A stretch of DNA of 43,279 bases from Archaeoglobus_B sp964471215 (GCA_964471215.1 CAYYFC010000011.1:1-43279), one strand, 5' to 3'. Shown: positions 22,508 through 32,114, counted from the first letter of the stretch. Translations and numbers: made by a program. Notes: generated by a model from the sequence alone, not told the origin.

Positions 22508-24391
22508 TCACCCCCCAAGGAGAGTAGTTACATCTATTATGGGTATTACCCTACCATCTCCAAGTATTGTAACACCGCTAAACCCTTTAATTTTGGCTAA
22601 AAAGTTGCTTAGAGGTTTTATCACTATTTCCTGTTGGTCTGTTATAGCATCAACTATTAGTGCATATCTTTCACCTTCTCTTTCTACGATAATTCCTACT
22701 TCTTTTTCAGGATGGCCATCCCTAACTTTAAATAGATCCCTTAGCTTAAATGCAGGTATAAGCTTACCTCTAACATATAAGAATTCGTTACCATGTATGA
22801 CCTTCCAATTTTCATCCGTTACATATAACGCCTCGATTACGTTTGATAGCGGAATGGCGTAGTCCTCCTTACCAACTCTAACGAGTAAGGCTTTTATTAT
22901 TGCAACAGTTGGTGGTAATGTAATCCTAATTTTTGTCCCCTTATCCTTTTCTGAAAAAACTTTTATACTACCTCCTAGTTTTTCAATTCTAGACTTCACG
23001 ACGTCCATTCCAACACCCCTACCAGAGATCTCTGTGGGTTTATCCTTTGTTGAGAATCCAGGTGTAAAGATTAACATCTTTATCTCGTCATCGCTTATGG
23101 ATTCAGCCTCTGAAGGGGAAATCAATCCTCTTTCAATTGCCTTCTCCTTTATCTTCTCTAGATCTAATCCTCTTCCATCGTCTTCAATTTCAATTATCAC
23201 ATTGTTCTTCTCTCTCATTGCAGAGATAACAATCCTTCCCACTTCATCTTTACCCTTAGTCTTTCTTTCATCAGGGGGCTCTATACCATGATCAATCGCA
23301 TTTCTCACCAGATGAACTAGCGGATCATGGATCTCATCAAGAACTGTTCTATCTAACTCAGTATCCTGTCCTTTTATTATAAGTTCAACTTTTTTACCAA
23401 GCTTTCTTGCTAAGTCTCTAACCATCTTTGGGAATTTGTTAAGTATTCTTTCGATTTTAACCATTCTAATTCTCATGATCTCATCCTGTAGACTTGCGAT
23501 ACACTTATCCATTATATCAACAGCCTCTTTTAACTCCGGAATGTCATACTCCTGAGCAACCTGTAGAAGTCTACTCTTACCGATTACAAGCTCACCTACA
23601 AGGTTCATTATGTTATCCAGGTGCTCTATACTAACTCTTATCGTTTCAAACTTCTTGTCTTGCTTTTCTTCTTTTTCCTTGATATCTTTCCTATCCCCCT
23701 TTATCTCCTTATCCTCATCAGGTGATAATCGATGTATCTCAAACCTTTCAACTTCCGCAATATTATTCATAACCTTTTCAATCCTTTCAACATCACCTCC
23801 TTTTATAAATACACTAAAGGATCCGTCAAAATCTTTCTCATCCATTTTATCTTCATCTGGAATAGTTCCCAAAACTTCTGCAATCTCACTAAGAGATTCA
23901 ACTACGAGTGCAGCTCTAACACCTTTCATTACACAGTCATCCGTAAGCTTAACATCAATCCTGATATCTGCCTGGGCGAAGTCCCTATTTTTATCAACTC
24001 CGGTATCGACTTTCACATCCTTCTCTATAACCTTCCTAAGATTTGTCAACACATCTCTGATATCGACCTCATCGTTATCTTCCGATTCTATCCTATCTAG
24101 TATCTCTTCAATCTTATCAACTGCTTTTAACATTAGATCTATGATTTCCTCATTAACGTTAATCTCTCCATCTCTTATCTTGCCTAAAACGTTTTCTAAG
24201 GTGTGACACAGTTCTTCCAATGTCTTGTAATTCATAAATCCAGCCATTCCCTTTATGGTATGTGCCATTCTGAATATCTCATTAATAACATCTGAATTAC
24301 CCTTTTCTAATTCTATAAAGTTCTTATTTAATTCATCTAGATATTCCCTTGCTTCCTGAAGAAACTCTTGTTTATATTCATTAACGTCCAT
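22508..24391 (-). CDS. cheA: Chemotaxis histidine kinase CheA
   Basis: CheA is the receptor-coupled kinase that phosphorylates CheY and CheB. Domain order is canonical. P1 carries the phospho-accepting His in RMAHTIKGMAGF near residue 44. P2 follows at about residues 150-225, then a lysine/glutamate-rich linker and the P3 dimerisation helices (LDNIMNLVGELVIGKSRL). The P4 kinase has its N box HLVRNAIDHGI, its G1 box IEDDGRGLD and SGRGVGMDVV. The P5 CheW-like regulatory domain is at the end. I prefer ATG 24391, with GAGGTGA upstream; the frame opens at the adjacent GTG. Length is about 627 aa. Confidence 0.96.
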   Translation of the reverse strand: MDVNEYKQEFLQEAREYLDELNKNFIELEKGNSDVINEIFRMAHTIKGMAGFMNYKTLEELCHTLENVLGKIRDGEINVNEEIIDLMLKAVDKIEEILDRIESEDNDEVDIRDVLTNLRKVIEKDVKVDTGVDKNRDFAQADIRIDVKLTDDCVMKGVRAALVVESLSEIAEVLGTIPDEDKMDEKDFDGSFSVFIKGGDVERIEKVMNNIAEVERFEIHRLSPDEDKEIKGDRKDIKEKEEKQDKKFETIRVSIEHLDNIMNLVGELVIGKSRLLQVAQEYDIPELKEAVDIMDKCIASLQDEIMRIRMVKIERILNKFPKMVRDLARKLGKKVELIIKGQDTELDRTVLDEIHDPLVHLVRNAIDHGIEPPDERKTKGKDEVGRIVISAMREKNNVIIEIEDDGRGLDLEKIKEKAIERGLISPSEAESISDDEIKMLIFTPGFSTKDKPTEISGRGVGMDVVKSRIEKLGGSIKVFSEKDKGTKIRITLPPTVAIIKALLVRVGKEDYAIPLSNVIEALYVTDENWKVIHGNEFLYVRGKLIPAFKLRDLFKVRDGHPEKEVGIIVEREGERYALIVDAITDQQEIVIKPLSNFLAKIKGFSGVTILGDGRVIPIIDVTTLLGG

Positions 24392-25436
24392 CACACTTCA
24401 CCTCTAAAAACCTAATAATTTCATCTGTAATTTCGTAAAGGGGTTTGACAGAGTCTATTGCCCCTAATTCTATTGCAGCTTTTGGCATAGCTGAAACAAC
24501 ACAAGTATCCTCACTACAGGCAATTGTAAAACCTCCATGATCCTTGATAAGTTTCATTCCATATGCACCATCACAACCCATCCCAGTCAGTATCACTCCA
24601 ATTGTATTTCCACCATACGTTTGAACGATCGACTCCGCCGTAACATCTATTGAGGGCTTAACAGCATTAACAGGCTTGCCATCAACAATCTTTATCCTAA
24701 CGATTTTATCAAAGATTCTTTTTACTTTCATGTGCTTTCCACCTGGTGCTATGTATACGACTCCTTTCTTTACCCTCTCGTTGTTTTCAGCTTCTTTTAC
24801 CCTGATCTCAGATATAGAGTTTAATCTATCTGCTAACTGCTTGGTAAAATTAGGTGGCATATGCTGAACCACAAAGACTGAGGCCGGAAGATCGGATGGA
24901 AATCTTGGAATTATATGCTCCAGTGCCGAAGGGCCACCGGTTGAAGAACCTATAAGGATACAGATATCCTTATCCTCACAACGGTTAAACCTCCCTCTAA
25001 CAACACCACCCTTATACTTCTTTAAATTCTGAAGTCTTATTAGATTTGGTGTAGAACTTGCAACAGTTTTTATCTTTTTTATCAATTCCTTTGATATTGA
25101 ACATATATCTGTTAAAGCCTTAGGCTTTGTTATGAAGTCTACAGCACCAATTCTCAATGCTTCAATTGTTTCCTTAGCTCCATCCTTTGTAAGTGCACTT
25201 AGCATTATTACAGGTGTTGGTCTTATTTCCATTATCTTTTTTAATGCTGTTAAGCCATCCATTACCGGCATTTTTATATCAAGGGTAATTATATCAGGCT
25301 TTAATTCTATCGTCTTTTTTATAGCTTCTAAACCATTTTTTGCAGTACCAACTACTTCTATATTTTCATCCCTTAACATATATCTAATGGCTGTTCTTAT
25401 GAATGCAGAATCATCGACGACAAGTACCCGGATCAT
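24381..25436 (-). CDS. cheB: Chemotaxis response regulator methylesterase CheB
   Basis: CheB removes methyl groups from receptors when phosphorylated by CheA. The receiver domain has the DD pair at residues 8-9, phospho-acceptor D53 in LDIKMPVMDG and the conserved lysine in FITKPKA. The C-terminal esterase domain has the serine in IGSSTGGPSALE, the histidine in VQHMPP and the aspartate in GMGCDGAYGM. The start overlaps the cheY stop (ATGA) and its end overlaps cheA. Length is 351 aa. Confidence 0.96.
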   Translation of the reverse strand: MIRVLVVDDSAFIRTAIRYMLRDENIEVVGTAKNGLEAIKKTIELKPDIITLDIKMPVMDGLTALKKIMEIRPTPVIMLSALTKDGAKETIEALRIGAVDFITKPKALTDICSISKELIKKIKTVASSTPNLIRLQNLKKYKGGVVRGRFNRCEDKDICILIGSSTGGPSALEHIIPRFPSDLPASVFVVQHMPPNFTKQLADRLNSISEIRVKEAENNERVKKGVVYIAPGGKHMKVKRIFDKIVRIKIVDGKPVNAVKPSIDVTAESIVQTYGGNTIGVILTGMGCDGAYGMKLIKDHGGFTIACSEDTCVVSAMPKAAIELGAIDSVKPLYEITDEIIRFLEVKCDGR

Positions 25437-25795
25437 GATCCGAGCACCTTTTTCACTTCTTCTATAACCTTTTGAGCCTGAAATGGTTTTACAATGTAAC
25501 CTCTTGCACCAAGCTTAATTGCAGCTTTAACAATCTTTTCTTGTCCAACAGCTGTGCACATTATTATTTTTGCATCTGGATCTATCTGTTTTATCGCTTT
25601 TAGAGTCTCTAAACCATTCATCTCTGGCATAACTATATCAAGCATGACTACATCTGGTTTTAGCTTTCTATAGAGTTCTACAGCCTGTTTTCCATTTTCA
25701 GCTTCTCCTGCTATATCGAAACCGCCCGAGAACAATATATTCTTTAAGAGCTTTCTCATAAATGCTGCATCATCTACTATAAGAACTTTTGCCAC
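25433..25795 (-). CDS. cheY: Response regulator CheY
   Basis: Single-domain receiver that carries the signal to the archaellum motor. D8/D9, phospho-acceptor D53 (MLDIVMPEMNG), T81 and K103 are all present in 120 aa. The start is GTG with a strong GGAGGTGAT 4 nt upstream. In archaea CheY-P reaches the motor through CheF and ArlC/D/E; the cheF gene is immediately upstream in the operon. Confidence 0.95.
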   Translation of the reverse strand: MAKVLIVDDAAFMRKLLKNILFSGGFDIAGEAENGKQAVELYRKLKPDVVMLDIVMPEMNGLETLKAIKQIDPDAKIIMCTAVGQEKIVKAAIKLGARGYIVKPFQAQKVIEEVKKVLGS

Positions 25796-25807
25796 TTACA
25801 TCACCTC

Positions 25808-26617
25808 CTACTTCTTTTTCATAATATCATCAACGAGAGAGATACCTTTTGGCGTTAGTTCTAACTCCTTTCTAATTTTTACAACTCTAGCGAGTCCTAA
25901 ATTTATGAGTTTATCAAAATACATATTTAATTCCTCAGTTGTGATGCCTAGTGTTGATTCTATGCTTGCAGAATCCAATCCAGAGTACAACATTACGATT
26001 ATCTGCTCTTCAACTTCTGATAATTTTTCCTTTGGCTTATGTTTTTCAATAAGCCTTCTCAGGTAGTCTTGGAGCATTTCAAGTGTTGTTTCTGGGCATA
26101 GTATAAAGCTTGTAATAACCTCTCCACTTTCAACATGTTTGAGCATAAGAACAGACCTCTCCTTTTTTCCAACTGTTCTTATGTCTCTTTCTACACTACC
26201 TAGGCTTTTTAGTGGAATTCTAACCTGTTTTGAAGGTGATAAAAACCACAGGGCCTCATCTGTTATGCTTAGATACCCTTTTTCCCATTTTGCATCCTTA
26301 ACAACAACTCCTCCAACTATTGCTGGGGATAGGAAGTAAACTGCAAACCTATCCGACTTTAAGTTAAATACAATGTATTTAAACACATGGTCCTGTAAGT
26401 CCTTAGGGAGGCTTACTATGAAATCCTTACCCTTTTTAATCCTAATAGCTTTTCTTTCATCAATATTAACTAGTTCAATGTCCTCTATTTCTTTAAATTG
26501 AATTGTGTTGTTTCCTATTTTAACATACCTATTAGTTAAAATAAATTCAACTTTTCTCCAGTTCTCATCGTAAAATTCTGCTTTTGTCCTTAATATTATC
26601 TTCTCATTCATAATCAC
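25808..26617 (-). CDS. cheF: Archaeal chemotaxis adaptor CheF
   Basis: CheF is specific to archaea and connects CheY and CheC/CheD to the archaellum accessory proteins. The 269-aa protein has an N-terminal half of beta-rich repeats (YVKIGNNTIQFKEIEDIEL; GYLSITDEALWFLSPSKQ) and a C-terminal winged-helix-like segment (VEEQIIVMLYSGLDSASIES). Identification rests on this architecture and on its place between cheW and cheY. The start may be the GTG at 26617, which overlaps the cheW stop, or the ATG two codons later. No single catalytic motif is expected. Confidence 0.85.
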   Translation of the reverse strand: MIMNEKIILRTKAEFYDENWRKVEFILTNRYVKIGNNTIQFKEIEDIELVNIDERKAIRIKKGKDFIVSLPKDLQDHVFKYIVFNLKSDRFAVYFLSPAIVGGVVVKDAKWEKGYLSITDEALWFLSPSKQVRIPLKSLGSVERDIRTVGKKERSVLMLKHVESGEVITSFILCPETTLEMLQDYLRRLIEKHKPKEKLSEVEEQIIVMLYSGLDSASIESTLGITTEELNMYFDKLINLGLARVVKIRKELELTPKGISLVDDIMKKK

Positions 26618-27081
26618 ATCTTTATGTTTTCCACTTCCTCATCACTGAGAACTTTATTTAGATCTATGAGAATAAGTAAACCATCTGGTAGTTTCCCTAT
26701 ACCCTTTAGGAACTTTGCCTCACTTCTTGAGGTTATTATGTTTGGCAGGGGTTCTATATCCTCTGCTGAAAGATATTTAACCTCGCTTACAGTATCAACC
26801 ATCATACCTATTACAGCACCGTTATATTCCACAACTATAATTCTCGTATCGTTGTCTATATCCTTGGGAGGTAATCCAAATCTCTTCCTTAAATTTATAA
26901 TTGTAGTTACCTGTCCTCTCAGATTTATGACACCTTCAACAAAATCTGGGGCATTTGGTATTCTTGTTATCTTGCTAGGCCTGATTATTTCTCTAACCTG
27001 ACTTATTTCCACACCATATTTTTCATCTCCAAGGTTAAACACTATTACCTGTATTGTTTTATTACTTCTCATCGTAACCAT
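26614..27081 (-). CDS. cheW: Chemotaxis coupling protein CheW
   Basis: CheW links receptor tips to CheA. The family pattern is clear: YGVEISQVREIIRP near residue 24, IPNAPDFVEGVINLRGQVTT near 41 and VEYNGAVIGMMVDTVSEV near 88. I start at ATG 27081, with AGGTGAT 4 nt upstream; a GTG three codons earlier is in frame. It is a single-domain protein of about 155 aa lying between the receptor and cheF. Confidence 0.94.
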   Translation of the reverse strand: MVTMRSNKTIQVIVFNLGDEKYGVEISQVREIIRPSKITRIPNAPDFVEGVINLRGQVTTIINLRKRFGLPPKDIDNDTRIIVVEYNGAVIGMMVDTVSEVKYLSAEDIEPLPNIITSRSEAKFLKGIGKLPDGLLILIDLNKVLSDEEVENIKM

Positions 27082-27116
27082 ATTTATCACCTTTTATAAT
27101 AGAAAGGAATAATTTA

Positions 27117-29897
27117 TTATTTTCTAAGACCCTCATCCACATCTAGAGTTCTATTAATAGACTCTTGAAGGATCTTAGATAAATCATCGCTTAGCCTAAA
27201 GTTTTCAATTATCGTCTCCAATGTTTTCCTAGCAACTTCATTTACCCTCTCTATGCTCATACTTACCTGTTGAACAGCAGCAGTTTGTTCCTCAATTGCA
27301 GCTGATGTCTCCTCACTTGATGCTGCATTTTCCTCAGCAGTTGAAGCTACTTCCTCAAAGCTTTTTGCAATTTGTTCAATCTTACTCAATCCCTCATCGG
27401 CTGCCCTTGAGACTCTCTGTATCATATCGCTTATCTCATTGATCATCTTGGCAACATCCTCCACTCTCTTCAAAACAACTTCAATCTCTTTGCTCCCCTC
27501 TGCTATACCAGATCTAGTATCTTCCACAGCATCTATAACCTTCTTTGTCTCCTCCTGTACTTTTGTAATTATTTCGTTGATTTCATCTGTACTCTTCCTC
27601 GATTCTTCTGCAAGCTTTCTTATCTCATCTGCAACTACTGCAAATCCTCTTCCATGTTCACCTGCTCTTGCTGCCTCAATTGCTGCATTTAAGGCCAGTA
27701 GATTTGTTTGATCTGCTATACTCTTTATCTTTTCAGTTACCTTACCTATGTTTCTTACAGCTGTACCGAGACTTTGAACAATAGATGCCGTTTGTTCTAT
27801 TTTATCAACAATTGTGTTAAGAATTTCAATTGATTTTATCCCTCTTTCTTTCATGTCATTGGCATTTTTAGACAGCTCAACTACGTATTTACTAGACTCT
27901 TTTGCAGATTTATCCAGTCCTACAAAAAGGTCTTTTGCAGATTTAACCTCAACCATGGATGCATTTGCAAGCTTGCTTAGGTTCTCGCTTGCGGTAGCGA
28001 TCTGTTGAGAGGCAGAAGAAATCTGTTGCATCCCCGTATTCATTTGGCCAACCGCATCTCTAGCCTCCTTCATATGATTTACAACATTAATCATATCCCT
28101 GGCAAGTCCATCAATTATATGCAAAAGTCTTTCAGTGAATTCATTGAATACATCAAATATTCTGTTTAATTCATCGTCTTTTATCTTTTCAAGCTTAATG
28201 CTAAGATTTCCAGATTGTAGTTCCCTAATTCCATTGCTAAGTCTTTCAAGGATTTTATTTATGTATTCAAGTGTCTCTTTAATTTGTTTTTCTTTCTCTT
28301 TAAGCTGTGTTATGTCTGTAAGAAAACTAAAGGCCCCTATCACCTTATCATCGTAACTTATCGGTATGCCAGAGACTAATAAATACTTCTTACTTCCATC
28401 TCTCATTTTTGCTTGAGCCACCTTTCCAATTATCTCCTTACCTGTCTCAAGAGTTTTTTCGGCTACGGTCTTAATGCCAATCACATCCGATATCCTCTTG
28501 CCAATTAGTTCATCAGCTTTACTACCAATGAAATCTGTTGCAAACGCCTCGCTTATGTACTTTATAACTCCATCAGCATCAATGAAATATACATAACCGG
28601 GTCTTGGGAAGTTTTTGAATATCTCGGTAAGCTCTTTTTCCTTTCTCTTAAGTTCTGTAATATCCGTGAATACCGCAATAGAACCGATGTACTCATTCTC
28701 AAGATATACTGGTGAAATAGATAATACTATTGGTATTTCTCTCTCATTTACCTTTATCACTGCCTCCAAATTCTTAATTTCCTTCTCGTTCTCAACAGCT
28801 CTACCAAATATCGTCCTCGCTGTACCCTCTATTTCAAAATCGCATTTAACCTCCATTAAATCTCCAACTCTCTTTCCAATAAGGTTCGTTGGACTTTCAA
28901 ATCCAAGTAACCTTGCAACATCTCTATTTGCGTAGATAATCCTTCTATCCATATCTAAGACAAATATGTACGTTGGTGACGGAATCGACTTAAATAACTC
29001 ATCTGTGGTCTTTAAATGCTCTCTAATTTGTTCTTCTCTATCTTTTATCTCAGATATGTCAACAAACGCCTCTACGTGTTCTCCTGTAAGATTTCCTTCT
29101 AAATCGAGTATTGGTTCCGCATCAACCAGTACTGGGATTTCTTTACCATCGGCCGTCTTGACAACGGATTCAATTCGCTCGACTTTTCCTTTAGTCTTTC
29201 TCACTAATGCCTTTCTACAGTTCTTAGTCTTACAGGCATTACTCCTAACAACATCGTAGCATTTCTTACCGATTACCTCATCAACGCTCTTATATCCAAA
29301 CATCTCTGCAAACTTTTCGTTTACAAACGTTACGTTGAACTTCGAGTCAGAGATTAAGACTGGAATTGGTACGGCCCTCAAAGTTTCCTTAAGTCTCCAA
29401 ACCTCCTCAGATAGTTCGTGTAATTCATCGAGATCTCTAAGTGTAAGAACGACACCTTTCACAGAACCATTCTGGGTTATTGGCATTGCAGATACTGAGA
29501 AGTGTTTGCTCTTTCCATTAAATAAAATAGTATCTCTATAGTCAACTATTGTTTTTCCAGATAGTGCATTATTTATGAAATCTTTAAAGATATTTGGTAT
29601 CTTTTCTAAGCTATCAAAGGTTTTCTCAGCTTTTTTGTTCCATAATATGAGTTCTCCACTTTTGTCGAATACACAGACTATATCTGAAACTGTATTTAGA
29701 ATTGTGCTAATCTCTGCTCTAATACTTCTTATTTCATCCTCGAAATTCTCTTTCAATTTTTCAATCTCTGTCCTCTTCTCTTTTGTCGATTTGAGCGCTT
29801 TCTTCAACTTTTTAATTTCTTGGTCCTTCTTATCCAAAAGACTCAAGAGTTTCTCAATGTCTACATTCTCAACATCTACATCTACATTTTTAGCCAT
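27117..29897 (-). CDS. Soluble multi-PAS chemoreceptor (MCP)
   Basis: A 926-aa methyl-accepting chemotaxis protein with no membrane segment, so a cytoplasmic sensor. From the N-terminus: coiled coil (about 15-80), four PAS-type domains (roughly 75-185, 190-305, 315-430, 435-550), a HAMP-like segment (RLSNGIRELQSGNLSIKLEK, about 565) and the signalling hairpin with tip TNLLALNAAIEAARAGEHGR. The second PAS domain holds a cysteine cluster (KKCYDVVRSNACKTKNC), which could bind a metal or sense redox. The ligand is unknown; energy, redox or oxygen sensing is typical for PAS receptors. The ATG at 29897 has GGAGGTGAT 4 nt upstream; the longer frame to 29972 overlaps the previous gene. It is the only receptor gene in the window. 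Confidence 0.93.
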   Translation of the reverse strand: MAKNVDVDVENVDIEKLLSLLDKKDQEIKKLKKALKSTKEKRTEIEKLKENFEDEIRSIRAEISTILNTVSDIVCVFDKSGELILWNKKAEKTFDSLEKIPNIFKDFINNALSGKTIVDYRDTILFNGKSKHFSVSAMPITQNGSVKGVVLTLRDLDELHELSEEVWRLKETLRAVPIPVLISDSKFNVTFVNEKFAEMFGYKSVDEVIGKKCYDVVRSNACKTKNCRKALVRKTKGKVERIESVVKTADGKEIPVLVDAEPILDLEGNLTGEHVEAFVDISEIKDREEQIREHLKTTDELFKSIPSPTYIFVLDMDRRIIYANRDVARLLGFESPTNLIGKRVGDLMEVKCDFEIEGTARTIFGRAVENEKEIKNLEAVIKVNEREIPIVLSISPVYLENEYIGSIAVFTDITELKRKEKELTEIFKNFPRPGYVYFIDADGVIKYISEAFATDFIGSKADELIGKRISDVIGIKTVAEKTLETGKEIIGKVAQAKMRDGSKKYLLVSGIPISYDDKVIGAFSFLTDITQLKEKEKQIKETLEYINKILERLSNGIRELQSGNLSIKLEKIKDDELNRIFDVFNEFTERLLHIIDGLARDMINVVNHMKEARDAVGQMNTGMQQISSASQQIATASENLSKLANASMVEVKSAKDLFVGLDKSAKESSKYVVELSKNANDMKERGIKSIEILNTIVDKIEQTASIVQSLGTAVRNIGKVTEKIKSIADQTNLLALNAAIEAARAGEHGRGFAVVADEIRKLAEESRKSTDEINEIITKVQEETKKVIDAVEDTRSGIAEGSKEIEVVLKRVEDVAKMINEISDMIQRVSRAADEGLSKIEQIAKSFEEVASTAEENAASSEETSAAIEEQTAAVQQVSMSIERVNEVARKTLETIIENFRLSDDLSKILQESINRTLDVDEGLRK

Positions 29898-29901
29898 ACC
29901 A

Positions 29902-30519
29902 TCACCTCCCCTCATCGATATCATCAAATGAACCTGAGATATTAAGCGGGATAGAAATAACCGTGGATCCATTTTTCATGTAAAACTTCAATTTGGCAAC
30001 ATATGGGTGATAAAATGCTCCTATATCCTCATTTTTAACGATTTCAACTAATGCATCATGGAATGGTATGAGTACATCTAATAGAGTTTTATCGAAAATT
30101 GCATTGATTATGATACTCCTATTAGTCTCTGCTATTAATTTGATAACTTCGTTCAATAACTTGCTGTTGTATATCTTGAGAAAATCGATCCCAAACGAAA
30201 TCACAACTCTATCTTCTGACAGAATATCTCCCAGTTTATCTATATCTTCTATTATATTGAGGTAGTATATCGTATTCAATGGTTCACATACCTTATTTGA
30301 ATTTACTATAACTGCTCTGCCCGATGTCGGAAAACCGTATTTTCTACTTATATGGTTAATCCTTTCTACACCGATATCAGTCCAAATAAGCCAGAGGGGT
30401 TCAATGTAATTTTCTGATATCCATTTAGATGCTATAAAGAAGCTATACATGTCTGGGAATACTGCAAGAATGTTATCACCTTCTTCGACAATTCTAAAGA
30501 GAATTTTTAAAGCGTCCAT
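29902..30519 (-). CDS. Conserved-looking protein, first gene of che operon, unknown
   Basis: I do not recognise a named family. The 205-aa sequence alternates hydrophobic strands and helices (NILAVFPDMYSFFIASKWI; EDRVVISFGIDFLKIY; RSIIINAIFDKTLLDVL), in a pattern like a RecA/KaiC-type fold that has lost the Walker A loop, comparable in outline to ArlH. It is the first gene after the che promoter and ends 4 nt before the receptor start, so it is co-translated with it. A regulatory or coupling role in chemotaxis is a guess from context. Confidence 0.6.
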   Translation of the reverse strand: MDALKILFRIVEEGDNILAVFPDMYSFFIASKWISENYIEPLWLIWTDIGVERINHISRKYGFPTSGRAVIVNSNKVCEPLNTIYYLNIIEDIDKLGDILSEDRVVISFGIDFLKIYNSKLLNEVIKLIAETNRSIIINAIFDKTLLDVLIPFHDALVEIVKNEDIGAFYHPYVAKLKFYMKNGSTVISIPLNISGSFDDIDEGR

Positions 30520-30568
30520 AGTTTCACCCTGTTACCTCATTATTGTTATTGTTATGTATACTAAATTT

Positions 30569-30585
30569 CATTTAAATAAAATTTT
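30569..30585 (-). promoter_or_regulatory. Candidate che operon promoter
   Basis: On the minus strand CGAAAATTTTATTTAAATG reads as a purine-rich BRE followed by a TATA-like element. It would put transcription start near 30545, about 25 nt before the ATG of the first che-operon gene. The rest of 30520-30779 is AT-rich; a near-palindrome (ACCTATTAATTAGGT, 30761-30775) lies just past the stop of the preceding archaellum-operon gene and may mark its end. Confidence 0.4.
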
Positions 30586-30779
30586 CGTGGAAAAAAGGAA
30601 TTTCAAATATGTAATTATTAAAAGTGTATCTGGTACCTACGCGCTGATATATTTCATATTCTGAGCATTAGATAAGAATGTTTTAAATCTATAAAAAATC
30701 TAAAATAAAATAAAAAATCCAAATCAATTCATATTAACTCGCTTTGACTTTGTCGTGCCAACCTATTAATTAGGTAGTT

Positions 30780-31319
30780 TCATTCTTTGGTTTTATATTT
30801 TTTAATGGTTTGTAATATCTCGAGTATCTCAGACTCCAACTCCTGGATTTCAAACTTTTGACCCTTTAAATCCCTAAGTAAGTCTATTTCTTCCCTCTCT
30901 TCAACTTCAATCTCTTTCTCAAGTGATGAGATTAGATCATCCTTTTCATCAAATTCAATTCGTTCATCCTCTTTCACTTTACTAAAACTAAGTTCTTCAT
31001 TTACATTTTCTTCCGCATCATCTAGGTTAAATGTGTGTTTTTGTATATTTCCTTTAACGATCCTATTTGTCGTATCCATCTCTTCAAGTAGGTCTTCAGT
31101 CACAGTGTTAACGGCATTAGCGGTTTTAGTAGCTTTGACATCAGATTTTGTAATCTCCTCAAGTTTTTCATCGATTTCTCTTTCCTTAACTTCTTTTTTT
31201 TTCTTGATATCCTTCAGTATTTTACTACATAAATAAATAATTACAGTCATGAACCCCACTAGCACCAACAACGTCGTGATGTGGTTTATATGTTGTTCCA
31301 CAATACTATACCACTCCAT
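30780..31319 (-). CDS. Single-span membrane coiled-coil protein, unknown
   Basis: A 179-aa protein that I cannot assign to a family. An N-terminal membrane segment (TTLLVLVGFMTVIIYLCSKIL, about residues 15-35) is followed by a long, highly charged cytoplasmic tail with coiled-coil character (EKEIEVEEREEIDLLRDLKG near the end). A GGGGGGTG ribosome binding site precedes the ATG closely. It lies between the archaellum and chemotaxis operons on their strand, 170 bp after the lipoprotein gene. A scaffold that tethers archaellum or chemotaxis components to the membrane is possible, but this is speculation. Confidence 0.6.
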   Translation of the reverse strand: MEWYSIVEQHINHITTLLVLVGFMTVIIYLCSKILKDIKKKKEVKEREIDEKLEEITKSDVKATKTANAVNTVTEDLLEEMDTTNRIVKGNIQKHTFNLDDAEENVNEELSFSKVKEDERIEFDEKDDLISSLEKEIEVEEREEIDLLRDLKGQKFEIQELESEILEILQTIKKYKTKE

Positions 31320-31488
31320 TCCATAACACCCCCCACAATCTCACCTTTAACTAAATCCCACATCTTCCAAAACATCTTTATTTTTCATAAACATCGACAC
31401 CTCCTAGAGTTGTTTTCATTCGACCAGCCGTCGATTTTTCGATCGATCATTTTCCTACAGAGACCATTACAATTTTATGGTAGAGTAA

Positions 31489-32112
31489 TTACTTCTTTAC
31501 TACCCATACTGCCCACTTATTTTTGAAGAAGCTAAAGAATGACTTGAAATCAGCAAGAGAACCAAAGCAGTATGCTATTTTTAGTTTGGTTTTATTTTTA
31601 GGGATTATAAACACGATTTTTCCCTCAGTATACTCATTTTCCCCAAGTTTTTTAAAATCGAGTTTATCTTCGAATGCATGTGTTAGAACACTGTAAGGAT
31701 AAACAGTTCCCTGAGAATCTATGACTATAAAGTCGTGTGCAGTTGTATAAATTGTCTTATTCCCTTTATTCTCTATTCTTACGTATGCAACGAGAAATTC
31801 ATATCCTTCCTCAGCAACACCAAAATACTTGTCAATGGGCTTAAATGTTTTAAAATCTCTTAAATCACTTGAAAACCAAACGTTTTTTACTGTTACGTTT
31901 ATTCCTTCATATTCTACAGACTCCCCGACCTTTAAGATAAACTCATTTCCTGTATTAAGCTTAAAATTCTCTGAATCTGTGTAAGTCTCATTAATGATGT
32001 TTTTTACATTAGACCTTATCTCATCCATGACATCATTCATGTTTATCTTTTGTATGCATCCACAAGACAACACCATTGCAGTTATAAACAACAGGCCTAG
32101 ACCCCACCTCAC
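31489..32112 (-). CDS. Predicted lipoprotein (DUF4352-like) in archaellum operon
   Basis: A 207-aa exported protein. The N-terminal signal (GLGLLFITAMVLSCGC) ends with a lipobox-like LSCGC, so a lipid anchor outside the cell is likely. The rest looks like a beta-sandwich of the DUF4352/telokin type: VGESVEYEGINVTVKNVWF, then EFLVAYVRIENKGNKTIY. The start is a GTG with GGAGGTGAG upstream; it begins 3 nt before arlJ ends and so belongs to the archaellum operon. A role at the cell surface near the archaellum base is inferred only from position. Confidence 0.65.
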   Translation of the reverse strand: MRWGLGLLFITAMVLSCGCIQKINMNDVMDEIRSNVKNIINETYTDSENFKLNTGNEFILKVGESVEYEGINVTVKNVWFSSDLRDFKTFKPIDKYFGVAEEGYEFLVAYVRIENKGNKTIYTTAHDFIVIDSQGTVYPYSVLTHAFEDKLDFKKLGENEYTEGKIVFIIPKNKTKLKIAYCFGSLADFKSFFSFFKNKWAVWVVKK

Positions 32113-32114
32113 AT

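Noticed and set aside
30553..30566. TACATA on the minus strand near the che promoter as an EarA-type site.
   Set aside because: A six-base match in AT-rich DNA is expected by chance, and it lies downstream of the TATA-like element rather than upstream of a BRE.
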